A DNA stretch of 64,000 bases from Roseovarius sp. TE539 (GCF_003298505.1 NZ_QNGB01000001.1:1-64000); one strand, 5' to 3'. Positions 1 to 8,710 are shown, numbered from the stretch's first letter. The notes: generated by a model from the letters alone, not told the origin. A program made the numbers and translations.

Positions 1-132
1 CTCTACAACCAGCAGCTCCCGCAATCAGCCCTGGGCAGCAAGACGCCCTTGCAGGCGATGAAAGACTGGCACAAACTCAAGCCCGACCTGTTCAGGAAAC
101 GGCCATACTACCTTCCGGGATCCGACACTTAG
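1..132 (+). CDS. IS481-like transposase, C-terminal 43 residues (cut by window edge)
   Basis: An open frame entering from the left edge and ending in TAG at 130-132 encodes 43 residues, beginning LYNQQLPQSALGSKTP and ending in a basic LFRKRPYYLPGSDT tail. The Y-N-x-x-x-P-x-x-A-L-G-x-x-T-P pattern is the end of the DDE integrase core of IS481/IS3-type transposases, where it follows the catalytic glutamate. The catalytic residues lie outside the window, so it is unknown whether the element is intact. It ends 108 bases before the end of parE, so an insertion sequence abuts an essential gene. Confidence 0.7.
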   Translation, partial: LYNQQLPQSALGSKTPLQAMKDWHKLKPDLFRKRPYYLPGSDT

Positions 133-240
133 CTGCGCACGATGTTCGGTTTCCGTCGCCATAAAACTATTTACCCCTCAGTTTCGGCACCTTCTTTACT
201 CAAGGTTGTAAGTTGTTGAGGCCGGATTGTCTATCCTCAC

Positions 241-2199
241 TCAAACATCCAACTCCACAACAAACCTAGCATTCTCCTGGATATACTGGAAGCGCAGTTC
301 CGGCTTCTTGCCCATCAGGCGTTCCACCAGGTCGCCGGTTTCGCCGGGTTCGTCCTCGTCGATGGTCACCCGGATCAGTTTGCGGGTCGCCGGGTCCATC
401 GTGGTTTCCTTGAGGTCCTTGGCGTCCATCTCCCCCAGCCCCTTGAAGCGGCTCACCTCGACCTTGCCCTTGCCGCCAAGTCCCTTCTCGACGGCGGCCT
501 CCTTCTCGGCCTCATCAAGGCAATAGACCCGCTTCGCGCCTTGCGTCACGCGAAAGAGCGGCGGGCAGGCGAGGTAGAGATGGCCTGCGTCGATCATCGG
601 GCGCATCTGCGAAAAGAAGAAGGTCATCAGCAGCGAGGCGATATGGGCGCCGTCCACATCCGCATCCGTCATGATGATCACCTTGTCGTAGCGCAGGTCG
701 TCAAGGTTGAAGCGCGTGCCCAGCCCGGTACCAAGCGCCTGGGTGAGATCGCTGATCTCCTGGTTGCTTCCCAGCTTGGAACTTGCCGCCCCCAGCACGT
801 TGAGGATCTTGCCCCGGAGCGGCAGCAGCGCCTGTGTCTTGCGTTCGCGCGCCTGCTTGGCCGATCCGCCCGCGCTGTCGCCCTCGACGATGAAAAGCTC
901 GGTTCCCGCGCGGTTGGTGGCGGTGCAGTCCACAAGTTTGCCGGGCAGGCGCAGCTTCTTGGTGGCGGTTTTGCGCTGCGTCTCCTTCTCCTGGCGGCGC
1001 CTTTGCCGTTCCTCGGCCCTGAGCACCAGGAAATCGAGGATCGCGCCGGCGGATTTGGTATCGCTGGCCAGCCAGTTGTCGAAATGGTCGCGCACCGCGT
1101 TCTCGACCAGCCTGGTAGCCTCGGCAGTGGCCAGGCGATCCTTGGTCTGACCCACGAATTCGGGCTCGCGGATGAAGCACGAAACCAGCGCGCAGCCCCC
1201 CGCCGTAAGATCCTCGCGGGTGATCTGCGCCGCCTTCCTGTTGTTCACAAGTTCGCCATACGCCTTTATACCCTTGAGGATCGCCGCCCAGAAGCCGGCC
1301 ACATGGGTGCCGCCTTCGGGCGTGGGTACCGTGTTGCAGTAGCTTTGCAGGAACCCGTCGCGCGACGGCGTCCAGTTGATCGCCCATTCCACCTTGCCGG
1401 GCCGGCCGAATCGTTCCTGGAAATCGACGGTGCCGGCAAAGGGATTGTCGGCGTAGGAGGCCGCCCCGGCCATCGTCTCACGCAGGTAATCGGCCAGTCC
1501 GCCGGGAAAATGGAATGTGGCCTCGGTGGGGGTGTCGCCATCTTCCAACGCGGATTTCCACCGGATCTCGACCCCGGAAAATAGGTACGCCTTTGACCGG
1601 ATCGAATGGAAAAGCCGCGAGGGTTTGAACCGGTGGGAGCCGAAGATCTCCTCGTCGGGGTGGAAGGTGACGGTGGTGCCACGGCGGTTGGGCGCCTGCC
1701 CCACCTTTTCGATCGGGCCCAGCGGCTTGCCACGCGAAAAGCTCTGTTCATGCAGTTCGCGGTTGCGCGCCACCTGCACGGTCATCCGGTCGGAAAGGGC
1801 GTTGACCACGCTTGCGCCGACGCCGTGAAGCCCGCCCGAGGTCTGATATGCCTTGCCCGAGAACTTGCCCCCCGCATGAAGCGTGCAGAGGATGACCTCG
1901 AGCGCGGACCTGCCGGGAAATTTCGGGTGCTCCTCGATGGGGATTCCGCGGCCGTTGTCACGGATGGTGACGGAATGATCATCGTGCAGCTCCACCTCGA
2001 TCCGGTTGGCGTGGCCGGCCACGGCTTCGTCCATCGAATTGTCGAGAACTTCGGCCACGAGGTGATGCAGTGCCCTGTCATCGGTGCCGCCGATATACAT
2101 GCCGGGGCGTTTGCGGACCGGTTCCAGCCCCTCCAGAACCTCGATATGAGAGGCGTCGTATTCGGATTGACCGCTCCCTTGAAGAAGATCGTCCGTCAT
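241..2199 (-). CDS. parE: DNA topoisomerase IV subunit B (ParE)
   Basis: 652 residues, the normal length for ParE. It is the ATPase subunit of topoisomerase IV, which decatenates daughter chromosomes with ParC. The GHKL ATPase domain comes first (EVLDNSMDEAVAG near residue 50, GGLHGVGASVVNALS near 121), then the transducer domain. The TOPRIM domain follows, with FIVEGDSAGGSA and PLRGKILNV, and the metal-binding TDADVDGAHI near residue 512. ParE rather than GyrB is preferred because of the length and the lack of a large insertion in the C-terminal half. The ATG at 2199 has a GAGGG ribosome-binding site upstream. parC is not in the window. Confidence 0.95.
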   Translation of the reverse strand: MTDDLLQGSGQSEYDASHIEVLEGLEPVRKRPGMYIGGTDDRALHHLVAEVLDNSMDEAVAGHANRIEVELHDDHSVTIRDNGRGIPIEEHPKFPGRSALEVILCTLHAGGKFSGKAYQTSGGLHGVGASVVNALSDRMTVQVARNRELHEQSFSRGKPLGPIEKVGQAPNRRGTTVTFHPDEEIFGSHRFKPSRLFHSIRSKAYLFSGVEIRWKSALEDGDTPTEATFHFPGGLADYLRETMAGAASYADNPFAGTVDFQERFGRPGKVEWAINWTPSRDGFLQSYCNTVPTPEGGTHVAGFWAAILKGIKAYGELVNNRKAAQITREDLTAGGCALVSCFIREPEFVGQTKDRLATAEATRLVENAVRDHFDNWLASDTKSAGAILDFLVLRAEERQRRRQEKETQRKTATKKLRLPGKLVDCTATNRAGTELFIVEGDSAGGSAKQARERKTQALLPLRGKILNVLGAASSKLGSNQEISDLTQALGTGLGTRFNLDDLRYDKVIIMTDADVDGAHIASLLMTFFFSQMRPMIDAGHLYLACPPLFRVTQGAKRVYCLDEAEKEAAVEKGLGGKGKVEVSRFKGLGEMDAKDLKETTMDPATRKLIRVTIDEDEPGETGDLVERLMGKKPELRFQYIQENARFVVELDV

Positions 2200-2280
2200 G
2201 CTCGCTGCCCTCGTCTTTGTTGATTGGAAGGCAGTATGACAGAGGGCACGAAGCGGGGGAAGTGGCCCCGGACCCTCGCG

Positions 2281-3216
2281 TCAGGCGGTCTGCTGCCGCA
2301 GGTGGCGGGCACAGCCGCGCAGGGCCGCCGTGTCGTCGATGATCAGGGCAACGGGAATGTCGCCGACAATTCCGGCATAGGGGCCTCGCGCCGTGAAGGC
2401 TGCTTCGAAAGCCGCGCGGTCCAATACCGGGGCGACCGCCCGGGCGGTGCCGCCGCTCAGGAACAGCCCCCCGGTGGCCATGTGCGCGAGACACAGGTTC
2501 CCGGCAAGATCGCCCAGCAGATCCGAGAATACGCGCAGTGTTTCGCGCGCCTGCCCGTCACCCTCCGCGCGGGCCGCGAGGATCGCCTCCGGCGGCAGGG
2601 TCCGGCCAGCCACCCAACGGTGGATGCTGGACAGCCCCGGCCCTGAAAGCGCCGCCTCGACGGGCAGGTGAGAATGCGCCGCGCGCAGGTGATCGTACAG
2701 CGCCCGAAGCCCGGGCCGGTCAGAAAGCCCGGTATGTCCCGTTTCGGAGGCCGGTACGAAAAGTTGCCCCTCCACCCGATGGATCGCGGCCACATTGCAC
2801 CCGGTTCCCAGCCCCAGCACCAGCCGCGCGCCACCCGCCGCGGCAAGGCCGGGCCGCAGGGGGGTGATGCGGTGCTCCGGCAGGTCGTCCAGGGCAAGCC
2901 CCTGCGCCTGAAGATCGTTGATCAGCGCGACGTGTACTGCACCTGTGGCCCGCGCCAGATCGGTGGTTTCGATGGTCCAGGCGTGGTTGGTGAGCCTGGC
3001 GCGATTGCCCCGTACCGGACCGGCCACCGCGGCACAAAGCGCGGACAAGGGGCCGGGATGCGCCTCCAGGTAAGCCATCAGCACCCCTGAGAGGTCGCGA
3101 TGACCGGCGTTCGGATAACTGCGCACGGCTTGCGGGATCAGCCCTTGCGCTGTGGCCAGCCCGACACGGGTATTGGTGCCGCCGGCATCCACGACAAGCT
3201 GACGCTCATCCGTCAT
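2281..3216 (-). CDS. glk: Glucokinase (Glk family)
   Basis: 311 residues. ATP-dependent phosphorylation of glucose to glucose 6-phosphate in the cytoplasm. The N-terminal phosphate-binding loop VVDAGGTNTRVGLA (about residues 8-21) and the internal LVLGLGTGCNVAAI segment are typical of the hexokinase/Hsp70/actin fold. The protein follows the Glk layout rather than the ROK layout, since no ROK zinc-binding CxCGxxGC motif is seen. Its start codon lies inside the end of the upstream aldolase gene (11-base overlap), so the two are probably translated from one message. Alphaproteobacterial glucokinases usually feed the Entner-Doudoroff pathway; no other gene of that pathway is nearby. Confidence 0.9.
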   Translation of the reverse strand: MTDERQLVVDAGGTNTRVGLATAQGLIPQAVRSYPNAGHRDLSGVLMAYLEAHPGPLSALCAAVAGPVRGNRARLTNHAWTIETTDLARATGAVHVALINDLQAQGLALDDLPEHRITPLRPGLAAAGGARLVLGLGTGCNVAAIHRVEGQLFVPASETGHTGLSDRPGLRALYDHLRAAHSHLPVEAALSGPGLSSIHRWVAGRTLPPEAILAARAEGDGQARETLRVFSDLLGDLAGNLCLAHMATGGLFLSGGTARAVAPVLDRAAFEAAFTARGPYAGIVGDIPVALIIDDTAALRGCARHLRQQTA

Positions 3217-3979
3217 CGTTCCAGCGCGCCATGGTCTCGCGCGCTGCCCGGGCCAGCATCACCACGTCGATGCCCACGGCAAGGAACCGCGCGCCCCAGT
3301 CACGGTATTTCAGGGCCGTGTCGTGATCGGTGGCAAGGATGCCCGCCGCCTTGTCGGACGCGGCAATCCGTGCCAATGCGTCGCGGATGGCGCTTTGCAC
3401 CTCCGGGTGCGCGCTGTCGCCCGCCTGCCCCATGTCGGCGGCCAGGTCCGACGGCCCGATAAAGACGCCATCAACACCAGCGACCTCGAGGATCGCGTCC
3501 AGAGCCCCGATCCCGGCGCGGGTTTCGACCTGCACCAGAAGGCAGACCTGATCGTTGGCGGTTGCGGTGTAATCGGCGATGTCGGAAAAACGCGAGGCAC
3601 GAGCCAGCGCCGCACCCGATCCGCGGATGCCTTCGGGCGGGTAGCGCATGGCACGGGCCAGATCCTGCGCCTGTGCCGCGCTTTCGACCATCGGGATCAG
3701 GAGGGTCTGCGCGCCTGCATCGAGCACCTGTTTGATCGCCCATGCCTCGCCCATCGGCAGGCGAACCACGGGTGCGCTGTGGCGGCCCTCCAGCACCTGA
3801 AGCTGATGCATGATGCTGCGCAGGTCGTTGGGGGCATGTTCGCCATCTATCACCAGCCAGTCGAACCCGGCGGTGGACAGCACCTCGGTCGCATAGGCGT
3901 CGGCGAAGGCGGCCCAGCATCCGTATTGCACGGTGCCTCCGGCGAGGGCGGCCTTGAATCGGTTTTCCGGTGCGGGCAT
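3206..3979 (-). CDS. HpcH/HpaI-type 2-oxo-acid aldolase
   Basis: 257 residues, the usual length for class II metal-dependent HpaI aldolases. The protein begins with the family signature YGCWAAF and DWLVIDGEHAPND (about residues 20-50). VVRLP gives the substrate arginine, VQVETRAG the metal-binding glutamate, and GVFIGPSDLAADMG the metal-binding aspartate. HpaI cleaves 4-hydroxy-2-oxoheptanedioate to pyruvate and succinate semialdehyde in homoprotocatechuate breakdown; relatives act on 2-keto-3-deoxy sugar acids. The downstream overlapping gene is glucokinase and the aromatic catabolic genes begin about 500 bases away, so context does not settle the substrate. The family assignment is firm. 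Confidence 0.85.
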   Translation of the reverse strand: MPAPENRFKAALAGGTVQYGCWAAFADAYATEVLSTAGFDWLVIDGEHAPNDLRSIMHQLQVLEGRHSAPVVRLPMGEAWAIKQVLDAGAQTLLIPMVESAAQAQDLARAMRYPPEGIRGSGAALARASRFSDIADYTATANDQVCLLVQVETRAGIGALDAILEVAGVDGVFIGPSDLAADMGQAGDSAHPEVQSAIRDALARIAASDKAAGILATDHDTALKYRDWGARFLAVGIDVVMLARAARETMARWNDDG

Positions 3980-4062
3980 GGCGCGGCTTTCGCTGTTTGG
4001 TCTTGGCAGGGATTAAAGCGTGTTGTTGAGTGGGGGTCCAGCCACGACCGTGGGAGACAGGC

Positions 4063-4473
4063 ATGAAACTGACCCTTCATCATATCAACCTTTCAACCGA
4101 GAAGGTGGAAGAGATGGACAGCTTCTACCGTGAAGTCATGGGGCTCGGTCAGGCGCAGGACGATGTGCCCGGCCTGCGCGGCGACAAGGATGTCTATGAC
4201 GGTGACGTCGCGTTTCTGGACGATGGAAAAACCCATCTGCACGTGGCGCGCAAGGACGTGGAGGCCGGTTTCCGGACCGGCCAGATCGTCAACCCGGTGG
4301 CGCGCGGCCATATCGCCTATCGCTGTGACGACATCGCCGCGTTCAAGACGCACCTGGAAGCGCGGGGCGTGCCCTATTCGGATTGGGGCACATCCGCGGT
4401 CAACGGATGGCACCAGATTTATTTCTACGATCCCGACGGCAACGTTATCGAGGTCCACCAGGTGATAGGCTGA
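4063..4473 (+). CDS. VOC (glyoxalase/bleomycin resistance/dioxygenase) family protein
   Basis: 136 residues from ATG 4063, which has GGGAGAC just upstream; an in-frame GTG at 4030 would add 11 residues without a good ribosome-binding site. This is one VOC module: LHHINLST at the N-terminus places the first metal-ligand histidine, HIAYRCDDI gives a middle histidine, and YDPDGNVIEVHQV the C-terminal glutamate. Small VOC proteins include glyoxalases, fosfomycin thiol transferases and extradiol dioxygenases. It converges with the DUF2783/hydroxylase genes of the aromatic cluster. A role there is possible but cannot be shown from sequence. Confidence 0.8.
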   Translation: MKLTLHHINLSTEKVEEMDSFYREVMGLGQAQDDVPGLRGDKDVYDGDVAFLDDGKTHLHVARKDVEAGFRTGQIVNPVARGHIAYRCDDIAAFKTHLEARGVPYSDWGTSAVNGWHQIYFYDPDGNVIEVHQVIG

Positions 4474-4510
4474 AGGCCGCGCCGCTTGTCAGCCCTTGCA
4501 GGCTGCCGCG

Positions 4511-4708
4511 CTAGGATCCGGCGTTGCGGGCGGCGGCAAGGGCGGCCCGGAAAAGCTCGCGGTCGCCTACGTGATTGGCGAGAACCAGGATAAGCCGCGC
4601 ATTGAGCGCCGCGCTTGCCGCTTCGTCCAGCCCCTCGTGCGCTTCCAGAAGATCGGCATAAAGATCATCGGGCCGGTCGATATTGGGCTCGAGAACAAGG
4701 TCGGTCAT
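4511..4708 (-). CDS. DUF2783 small protein, possible coupling subunit of the adjacent hydroxylase
   Basis: 65 residues, acidic and mostly helical (DDLYADLLEAHEGLDEAASAAL near the middle), matching my memory of the DUF2783 family. It begins 3 bases after the stop of the flavin hydroxylase gene, so the two are translated from one message. As recalled, the 3-hydroxyphenylacetate 6-hydroxylase of Pseudomonas putida (MhaAB) likewise consists of a large flavoprotein and a small coupling protein. The size and gene order here fit that arrangement; the role is an inference. No signal peptide, membrane segment or cysteine is present. Confidence 0.75.
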   Translation of the reverse strand: MTDLVLEPNIDRPDDLYADLLEAHEGLDEAASAALNARLILVLANHVGDRELFRAALAAARNAGS

Positions 4709-4711
4709 GGG

Positions 4712-6307
4712 TCATCCTCCTGCTTTCACGCGCGCCAGCGTGGCTTCCACCGTTGCGCCATCCGCCGTTGACCAGCGCGCCGCCACATGCTGATCGGGCC
4801 GGATAAGGTAAAGTGCCGAGGACGCGTCGCCAAGGTACCGCGCCCGCAGCTCTGGTGTGATCCGTCCCCCGGGATCGACCACGCGCAGCCCGGAGATACC
4901 GGGGGCATCCGTGGCAAGCCCCATCAAAGTGAACCCGTTGCCGAGTTGGTCAAGCAGGTAATCGCCACTTGCCAGCGGCGCATCGGGACAGGCGCTTCCG
5001 GGGCGGGTGCGGGACGGCCCGTCCGCCAACCCGTCAGGGCCGTTGATCGGTGAGTCATCATGCGTGCAGGGCAGTGAAAGCCGTCCCGAATTGACCAGCG
5101 GCCGTGCAAAGGGATACGCCGCACTCAGGTCCAGCACTGCATCGCGGAACATGCGGCTGTTGGCCGATTTCGGAGCGATGAAGTCGGTCGAGCGGGTCGA
5201 GTTGAGGATATTCTCGTCCGCGGCCTGAATGCGTTCGGCCGTGTAGCTGTCCAGAAGCGTCTCCGGTGCCGTGCCATCCAGAACCAGCTTGATCTTCCAG
5301 CACAGGTTGTCGGTGTCCTGGAGGCCGGAATTGGCACCGCGTGCGCCGAAAGGGCTGACCTGGTGGGCCGCGTCGCCGGCGAAGATGACCCGGCCTTCGC
5401 GAAACCGCTCCATCCTACGGCACTGAAAGCTGTAGATGGAAACCCACTCAAGCTCGAAATCCACCTCCGGGCCAAGCATCTGTCGCAGTCGTGCCTTAAC
5501 GCGCTCAGGCTCGGTTTCGCGCGTGCGGTCAATGCTTTGTCCGAGTTGCAGGTCGATACGCCAGATCCCGTCGGGCTGCTTGTGAAGAAGCGCGGACTGG
5601 CCGGGGTTGAAGGGCGGATCGAACCAGAACCACCGTTCGGTGGGAAAATCCGCCTGCATGGTGACATCCGCGATCAGGAAATTGTCTTCGAAGACGCGGC
5701 CGGTGAAGCCCATGCCCAGCATCTCGCGAACCGGCGATCCGGCCCCGTCGCAGGCGATCAGCCAGTCCGCCTCAAGCGCATAAGGACCCTCCGGCGTTTC
5801 AATGGTCAGGACAACGTGATCGGGATGCGGCACGACAGCCGTCACACGGTTGCGTCCCCGCAGGTCGATCGGCGCACCCGCCGCCTGCAATTGTCGCAAC
5901 CGCGATACCATGTCGTGTTCAAGGTGATACTGCTGAAGATTGATGAAGGCGGGGCGGCGGTGCCCCTCCTCGGGCAGAAGGTTGAATTCATAAACCTTGC
6001 GATCGCCGAAGAACACCTTGCCAAGGTTCCAACGGACCCCCTTTTGGACAAGTTGTTCGCCGAATCCGAGGCGGTCGGCGATCTCGAGCGTACGCTTGGA
6101 AAAACAGATGGCGCGCGATCCGTGCGAGACGCGATCGTTCTCGTCCAGCACGACCACCGGCACGCCTTGCTGCGCCAGGTCGATCGCGGCTGCAAGGCCC
6201 ACGGGCCCGGCCCCCGCAACGATGACGGGATGGCGTATCGTGGCTTGCGCATCCTGATCGCGGGACCGCGCGTAGGGATAGAGAGGAGTTTCGAAGATCC
6301 GGGTCAT
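4712..6307 (-). CDS. FAD-dependent aromatic hydroxylase (PheA/TfdB/MhpA type)
   Basis: 531 residues. A flavoprotein monooxygenase of the aromatic hydroxylase family. VIVAGAGPVGLAAAIDLA (about residues 28-45) is the FAD Rossmann loop, DWLIACDGAGSPVRE is the DG motif that binds FAD and NAD(P)H, and VIFAGDAAHQVSPFGARG is the second FAD motif. The C-terminal thioredoxin-like region typical of phenol hydroxylases is present. Candidate substrates are 3-hydroxyphenylacetate or 3-hydroxyphenylpropionate. Hydroxylation of 3-hydroxyphenylacetate at C6 would give homogentisate, which hmgA 4 kb upstream would cleave. The gene starts next to a divergent HdeD gene and is followed by the DUF2783 gene. Confidence 0.88.
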   Translation of the reverse strand: MTRIFETPLYPYARSRDQDAQATIRHPVIVAGAGPVGLAAAIDLAQQGVPVVVLDENDRVSHGSRAICFSKRTLEIADRLGFGEQLVQKGVRWNLGKVFFGDRKVYEFNLLPEEGHRRPAFINLQQYHLEHDMVSRLRQLQAAGAPIDLRGRNRVTAVVPHPDHVVLTIETPEGPYALEADWLIACDGAGSPVREMLGMGFTGRVFEDNFLIADVTMQADFPTERWFWFDPPFNPGQSALLHKQPDGIWRIDLQLGQSIDRTRETEPERVKARLRQMLGPEVDFELEWVSIYSFQCRRMERFREGRVIFAGDAAHQVSPFGARGANSGLQDTDNLCWKIKLVLDGTAPETLLDSYTAERIQAADENILNSTRSTDFIAPKSANSRMFRDAVLDLSAAYPFARPLVNSGRLSLPCTHDDSPINGPDGLADGPSRTRPGSACPDAPLASGDYLLDQLGNGFTLMGLATDAPGISGLRVVDPGGRITPELRARYLGDASSALYLIRPDQHVAARWSTADGATVEATLARVKAGG

Positions 6308-6418
6308 GACAGCCTGTCCGATTGGGCGGTTGACATTTGCCCGCCAGCTTCACACGTCATGTCCCGACAGTTGGGAAAAGTCACAACACACTGTAACTTA
6401 AAAATAAAAGGAGGGTTC

Positions 6419-6991
6419 ATGACATCCACCACACATGAAATCGAAGATGAACAACAGCTTTTCGGTCCTGGTTGGAAAGGGTTGGCCCTGCTTGGCCTTC
6501 TCATGGTCGTCGGCGGTTTCGTGGCCTTTCTCAATCCGTTTGCCGCCTCCCTGACGGTGGAATTCGTGGCCGGCGCCGCGTTTCTGATCGTCGGGGCGCT
6601 GCAGCTCTGGCTGGCGTTCACCGGCCGGGCGGGCACAAGCGGCGACAGGTGGCTTTCCGGCGCTCTCGGGCTGGCCCTCGTGGTGCTGGCAATTTCGCTT
6701 ATCGCCAATCCGCTGGCCGGTCTGGTGACGCTTACGATCCTCGTGGCGATGCTGTTCGCCCTGATGGGCGGGCTGCGCATTGCGCTGGCCCTGAATGAAC
6801 GGCCCCGCGAGGGGTGGGGCTGGCTTCTGGCTTCGGGGGCCGTCTCGCTTGCGCTTGCCGTTCTTATCGTTCTGGGGCTTCCCGCAGCGGCGGCCGGTAT
6901 ACTCGGTATCCTCCTCGGCATCGACCTGACGATGTCGGGCGCCGCAACCCTCGGACTCGCCTGGAACGCCTGGCGGCATCGGCACGGCTGA
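6419..6991 (+). CDS. HdeD-like DUF308 membrane protein
   Basis: 190 residues starting at ATG 6419, preceded by a strong AAGGAGG site. A short charged N-terminus (EIEDEQQLF) is followed by about six hydrophobic helices in pairs, with conserved small residues such as NPFAASLTVEFVAGAAF and NPLAGLVTLTILVAMLF. This is the DUF308 repeat of HdeD-family inner-membrane proteins. In Escherichia coli HdeD is linked to acid resistance at high cell density; its biochemical function is unknown. The open frame extends far upstream through the antisense strand of the hydroxylase, but that part is not coding. Confidence 0.85.
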   Translation: MTSTTHEIEDEQQLFGPGWKGLALLGLLMVVGGFVAFLNPFAASLTVEFVAGAAFLIVGALQLWLAFTGRAGTSGDRWLSGALGLALVVLAISLIANPLAGLVTLTILVAMLFALMGGLRIALALNERPREGWGWLLASGAVSLALAVLIVLGLPAAAAGILGILLGIDLTMSGAATLGLAWNAWRHRHG

Positions 6992-7142
6992 TCCGCTACG
7001 ACCACCCCGGCCCGATCGTCACGTCGTGGCACCATCAAGATGCGGCGCGGGGAGGGCCGATGATTGGTCCGGAGGCCGGGCATGCGGTCACGCGCCTTTC
7101 AACGGCATCAGCCCTGGAAGCGCCTGGAGCTGATTCATCTTT

Positions 7143-8093
7143 TCATCCCTGAAGTTGCTCCCACATTTCCAGGTCCCTCTGGGCGGTCCAAATCCGCGGC
7201 GTGTCGATGCCGCGCGCCTCGTCATGGGCGCGGGCGACGTTGAACGGCAGGCAGTGTTCGTAGATGGCGTAATCGGCGAATTTCGGATCGCAGGCTTCGC
7301 GCACCGCGTACCACGCGTCCTTCAGGGGGCCGCCGCGCGCGGCGACCCTCGCCGCAGGCCGGTAGGTGCTGTCAACGAAATCACGAGTATTCTCGATAGC
7401 GGCATTGACCATATCACGGCCCACAAGGGCATCGCCCCGCCCCGGCGCGATCGCATCAACATCGAACCGCCTTATCGCATCAAGGGTGTCTCCCCAGTCT
7501 CCGAAATGCCCGTCCCCGCAATAGCATGCGGAATGGTACTCGACGATGTCACCGGTGAACATCACGTTTTCATCGGGCACATGGATGACGATGTCTCCCG
7601 CCGTGTGCGCCCGTCCGAGGTGCATCAGATCGACCCGGCGCTTGCCCAGGTAAACGGTCATCGCTTCGCTGAAGGTGGTGGTCGGCCATGTCAGGCCGGG
7701 AATACTCTCATGCCCTTCGAATAGGCGCGGAAATCGCTGGAATTCACTGTCCCAGTCTTCTTGCCCGCGCTCGGCAACCATGGCGCGCGCCGTGTCCGAC
7801 ATGATGACCTGCCCCGCGCCATAGGCCGACGCACCCAGAACACGAACGGCGTGGTAATGGGTCAGCGCCAGATGCGTGATCGGCTTGTCGGTGACCTCGC
7901 GGATCTTCTCGATCACCTTCCCGGCCAGTCGCGGCGTCGCCTGCGCCTCGATGACCATGACGCTGTCATCACCGATGATGACGCCGGAATTGGGATCACC
8001 CTCGGCGGTGAAGGCATGAATGCCCTTTCCGATCTCGGTGAAACTGATGGTCTTTTCGCTCATGTCGCCTGCTGAGGCAAAGGCCCGTGCCAT
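7143..8093 (-). CDS. MBL-fold metallo-hydrolase with altered metal motif
   Basis: 316 residues from ATG 8093, chosen because AAAGGAG lies at the right distance; an in-frame codon at 8114 adds 7 residues and MSEKT at 8063 is another option. The fold is a metallo-beta-lactamase: an N-terminal beta sandwich, then LALTHYHAVRVLGASAYG (about residues 75-92) where the HxHxDH metal motif belongs, then HLGRAHTAGDIVIHVP and MFTGDIVEY with later His and Asp ligands. The Asp-His pair of HxHxDH is replaced, so only part of the usual two-metal site remains. It resembles quinoprotein-relay or SoxH-type proteins. Substrate unknown; it lies within the aromatic catabolic region. Confidence 0.82.
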   Translation of the reverse strand: MARAFASAGDMSEKTISFTEIGKGIHAFTAEGDPNSGVIIGDDSVMVIEAQATPRLAGKVIEKIREVTDKPITHLALTHYHAVRVLGASAYGAGQVIMSDTARAMVAERGQEDWDSEFQRFPRLFEGHESIPGLTWPTTTFSEAMTVYLGKRRVDLMHLGRAHTAGDIVIHVPDENVMFTGDIVEYHSACYCGDGHFGDWGDTLDAIRRFDVDAIAPGRGDALVGRDMVNAAIENTRDFVDSTYRPAARVAARGGPLKDAWYAVREACDPKFADYAIYEHCLPFNVARAHDEARGIDTPRIWTAQRDLEMWEQLQG

Positions 8094-8149
8094 GCGCGGT
8101 GCTCCTTTCGTCAATGGACAGCGCCGGGGCGCTGTGCTTGTCTGCCGGG

Positions 8150-8710
8150 ATGATCGGGGACCGGCGGTTTGCTCATTTTGTCACGGCGGCGGTGGTGCTG
8201 GCCACCGTCCTCATTCTTCTGTTGATGGGGCGCGCGCCGTGGTGCCCCTGCGGGCATGTCGATCTCTGGGGCACGGTTGGCAGCGAAGAGGCCAACATGC
8301 AGCTTCTGGACTGGTACACGCCCAGCCATGTCCTGCACGGAATCCTGTTTTACGCGGCGCTCTGGCTGACGGCGCGCAGGATCGGCGTCGGCTGGCGGCT
8401 GACCATCGCCACCGTGCTGGAATGCGCCTGGGAAATCCTCGAGAATACCGACGCGATGATCAGGCGCTACCGCGATGCGACTGTTTCGGTCGATTACATC
8501 GGCGACAGCGTGCTCAATTCCACCTCCGACATCGTGGCGATGTTGCTTGGTTTCGGGCTGGCCCGTCTGGCACCGGTCCCGGCAAGCGTGGCGGTCGTCA
8601 TCGGCCTCGAGGTGCTGGCCGTCCTTGCCATCCGCGACGGGCTGACGCTCAACGTGCTGATGGTCGTCTGGCCTGTCGAGTCGATCAGGGATTGGCAAAT
8701 GGGCGGTTAG
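8150..8710 (+). CDS. UPF0314 / DUF2585 membrane protein
   Basis: 186 residues from ATG 8150; in-frame starts at 8087 and 8114 overlap the neighbouring promoter. An N-terminal hydrophobic helix is followed by MGRAPWCPCGHVDLWG, then DWYTPSHVLHGILFYAALW, ECAWEILENTD and YIGDSVLNSTSDI, then two C-terminal helices ending in WPVESIRDWQ. These blocks are the recognisable signature of UPF0314, a family of alphaproteobacterial integral membrane proteins of unknown function. Conserved cysteine, histidine and aspartate residues near the membrane surface suggest metal or substrate binding. Its stop overlaps tail to tail with the FAA hydrolase gene. Confidence 0.85.
   Translation: MIGDRRFAHFVTAAVVLATVLILLLMGRAPWCPCGHVDLWGTVGSEEANMQLLDWYTPSHVLHGILFYAALWLTARRIGVGWRLTIATVLECAWEILENTDAMIRRYRDATVSVDYIGDSVLNSTSDIVAMLLGFGLARLAPVPASVAVVIGLEVLAVLAIRDGLTLNVLMVVWPVESIRDWQMGG

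Noticed and set aside
541-1584. 347-codon plus-strand frame
   Set aside because: It lies wholly antisense to parE, whose motifs are unambiguous; high-GC DNA commonly leaves such frames open.
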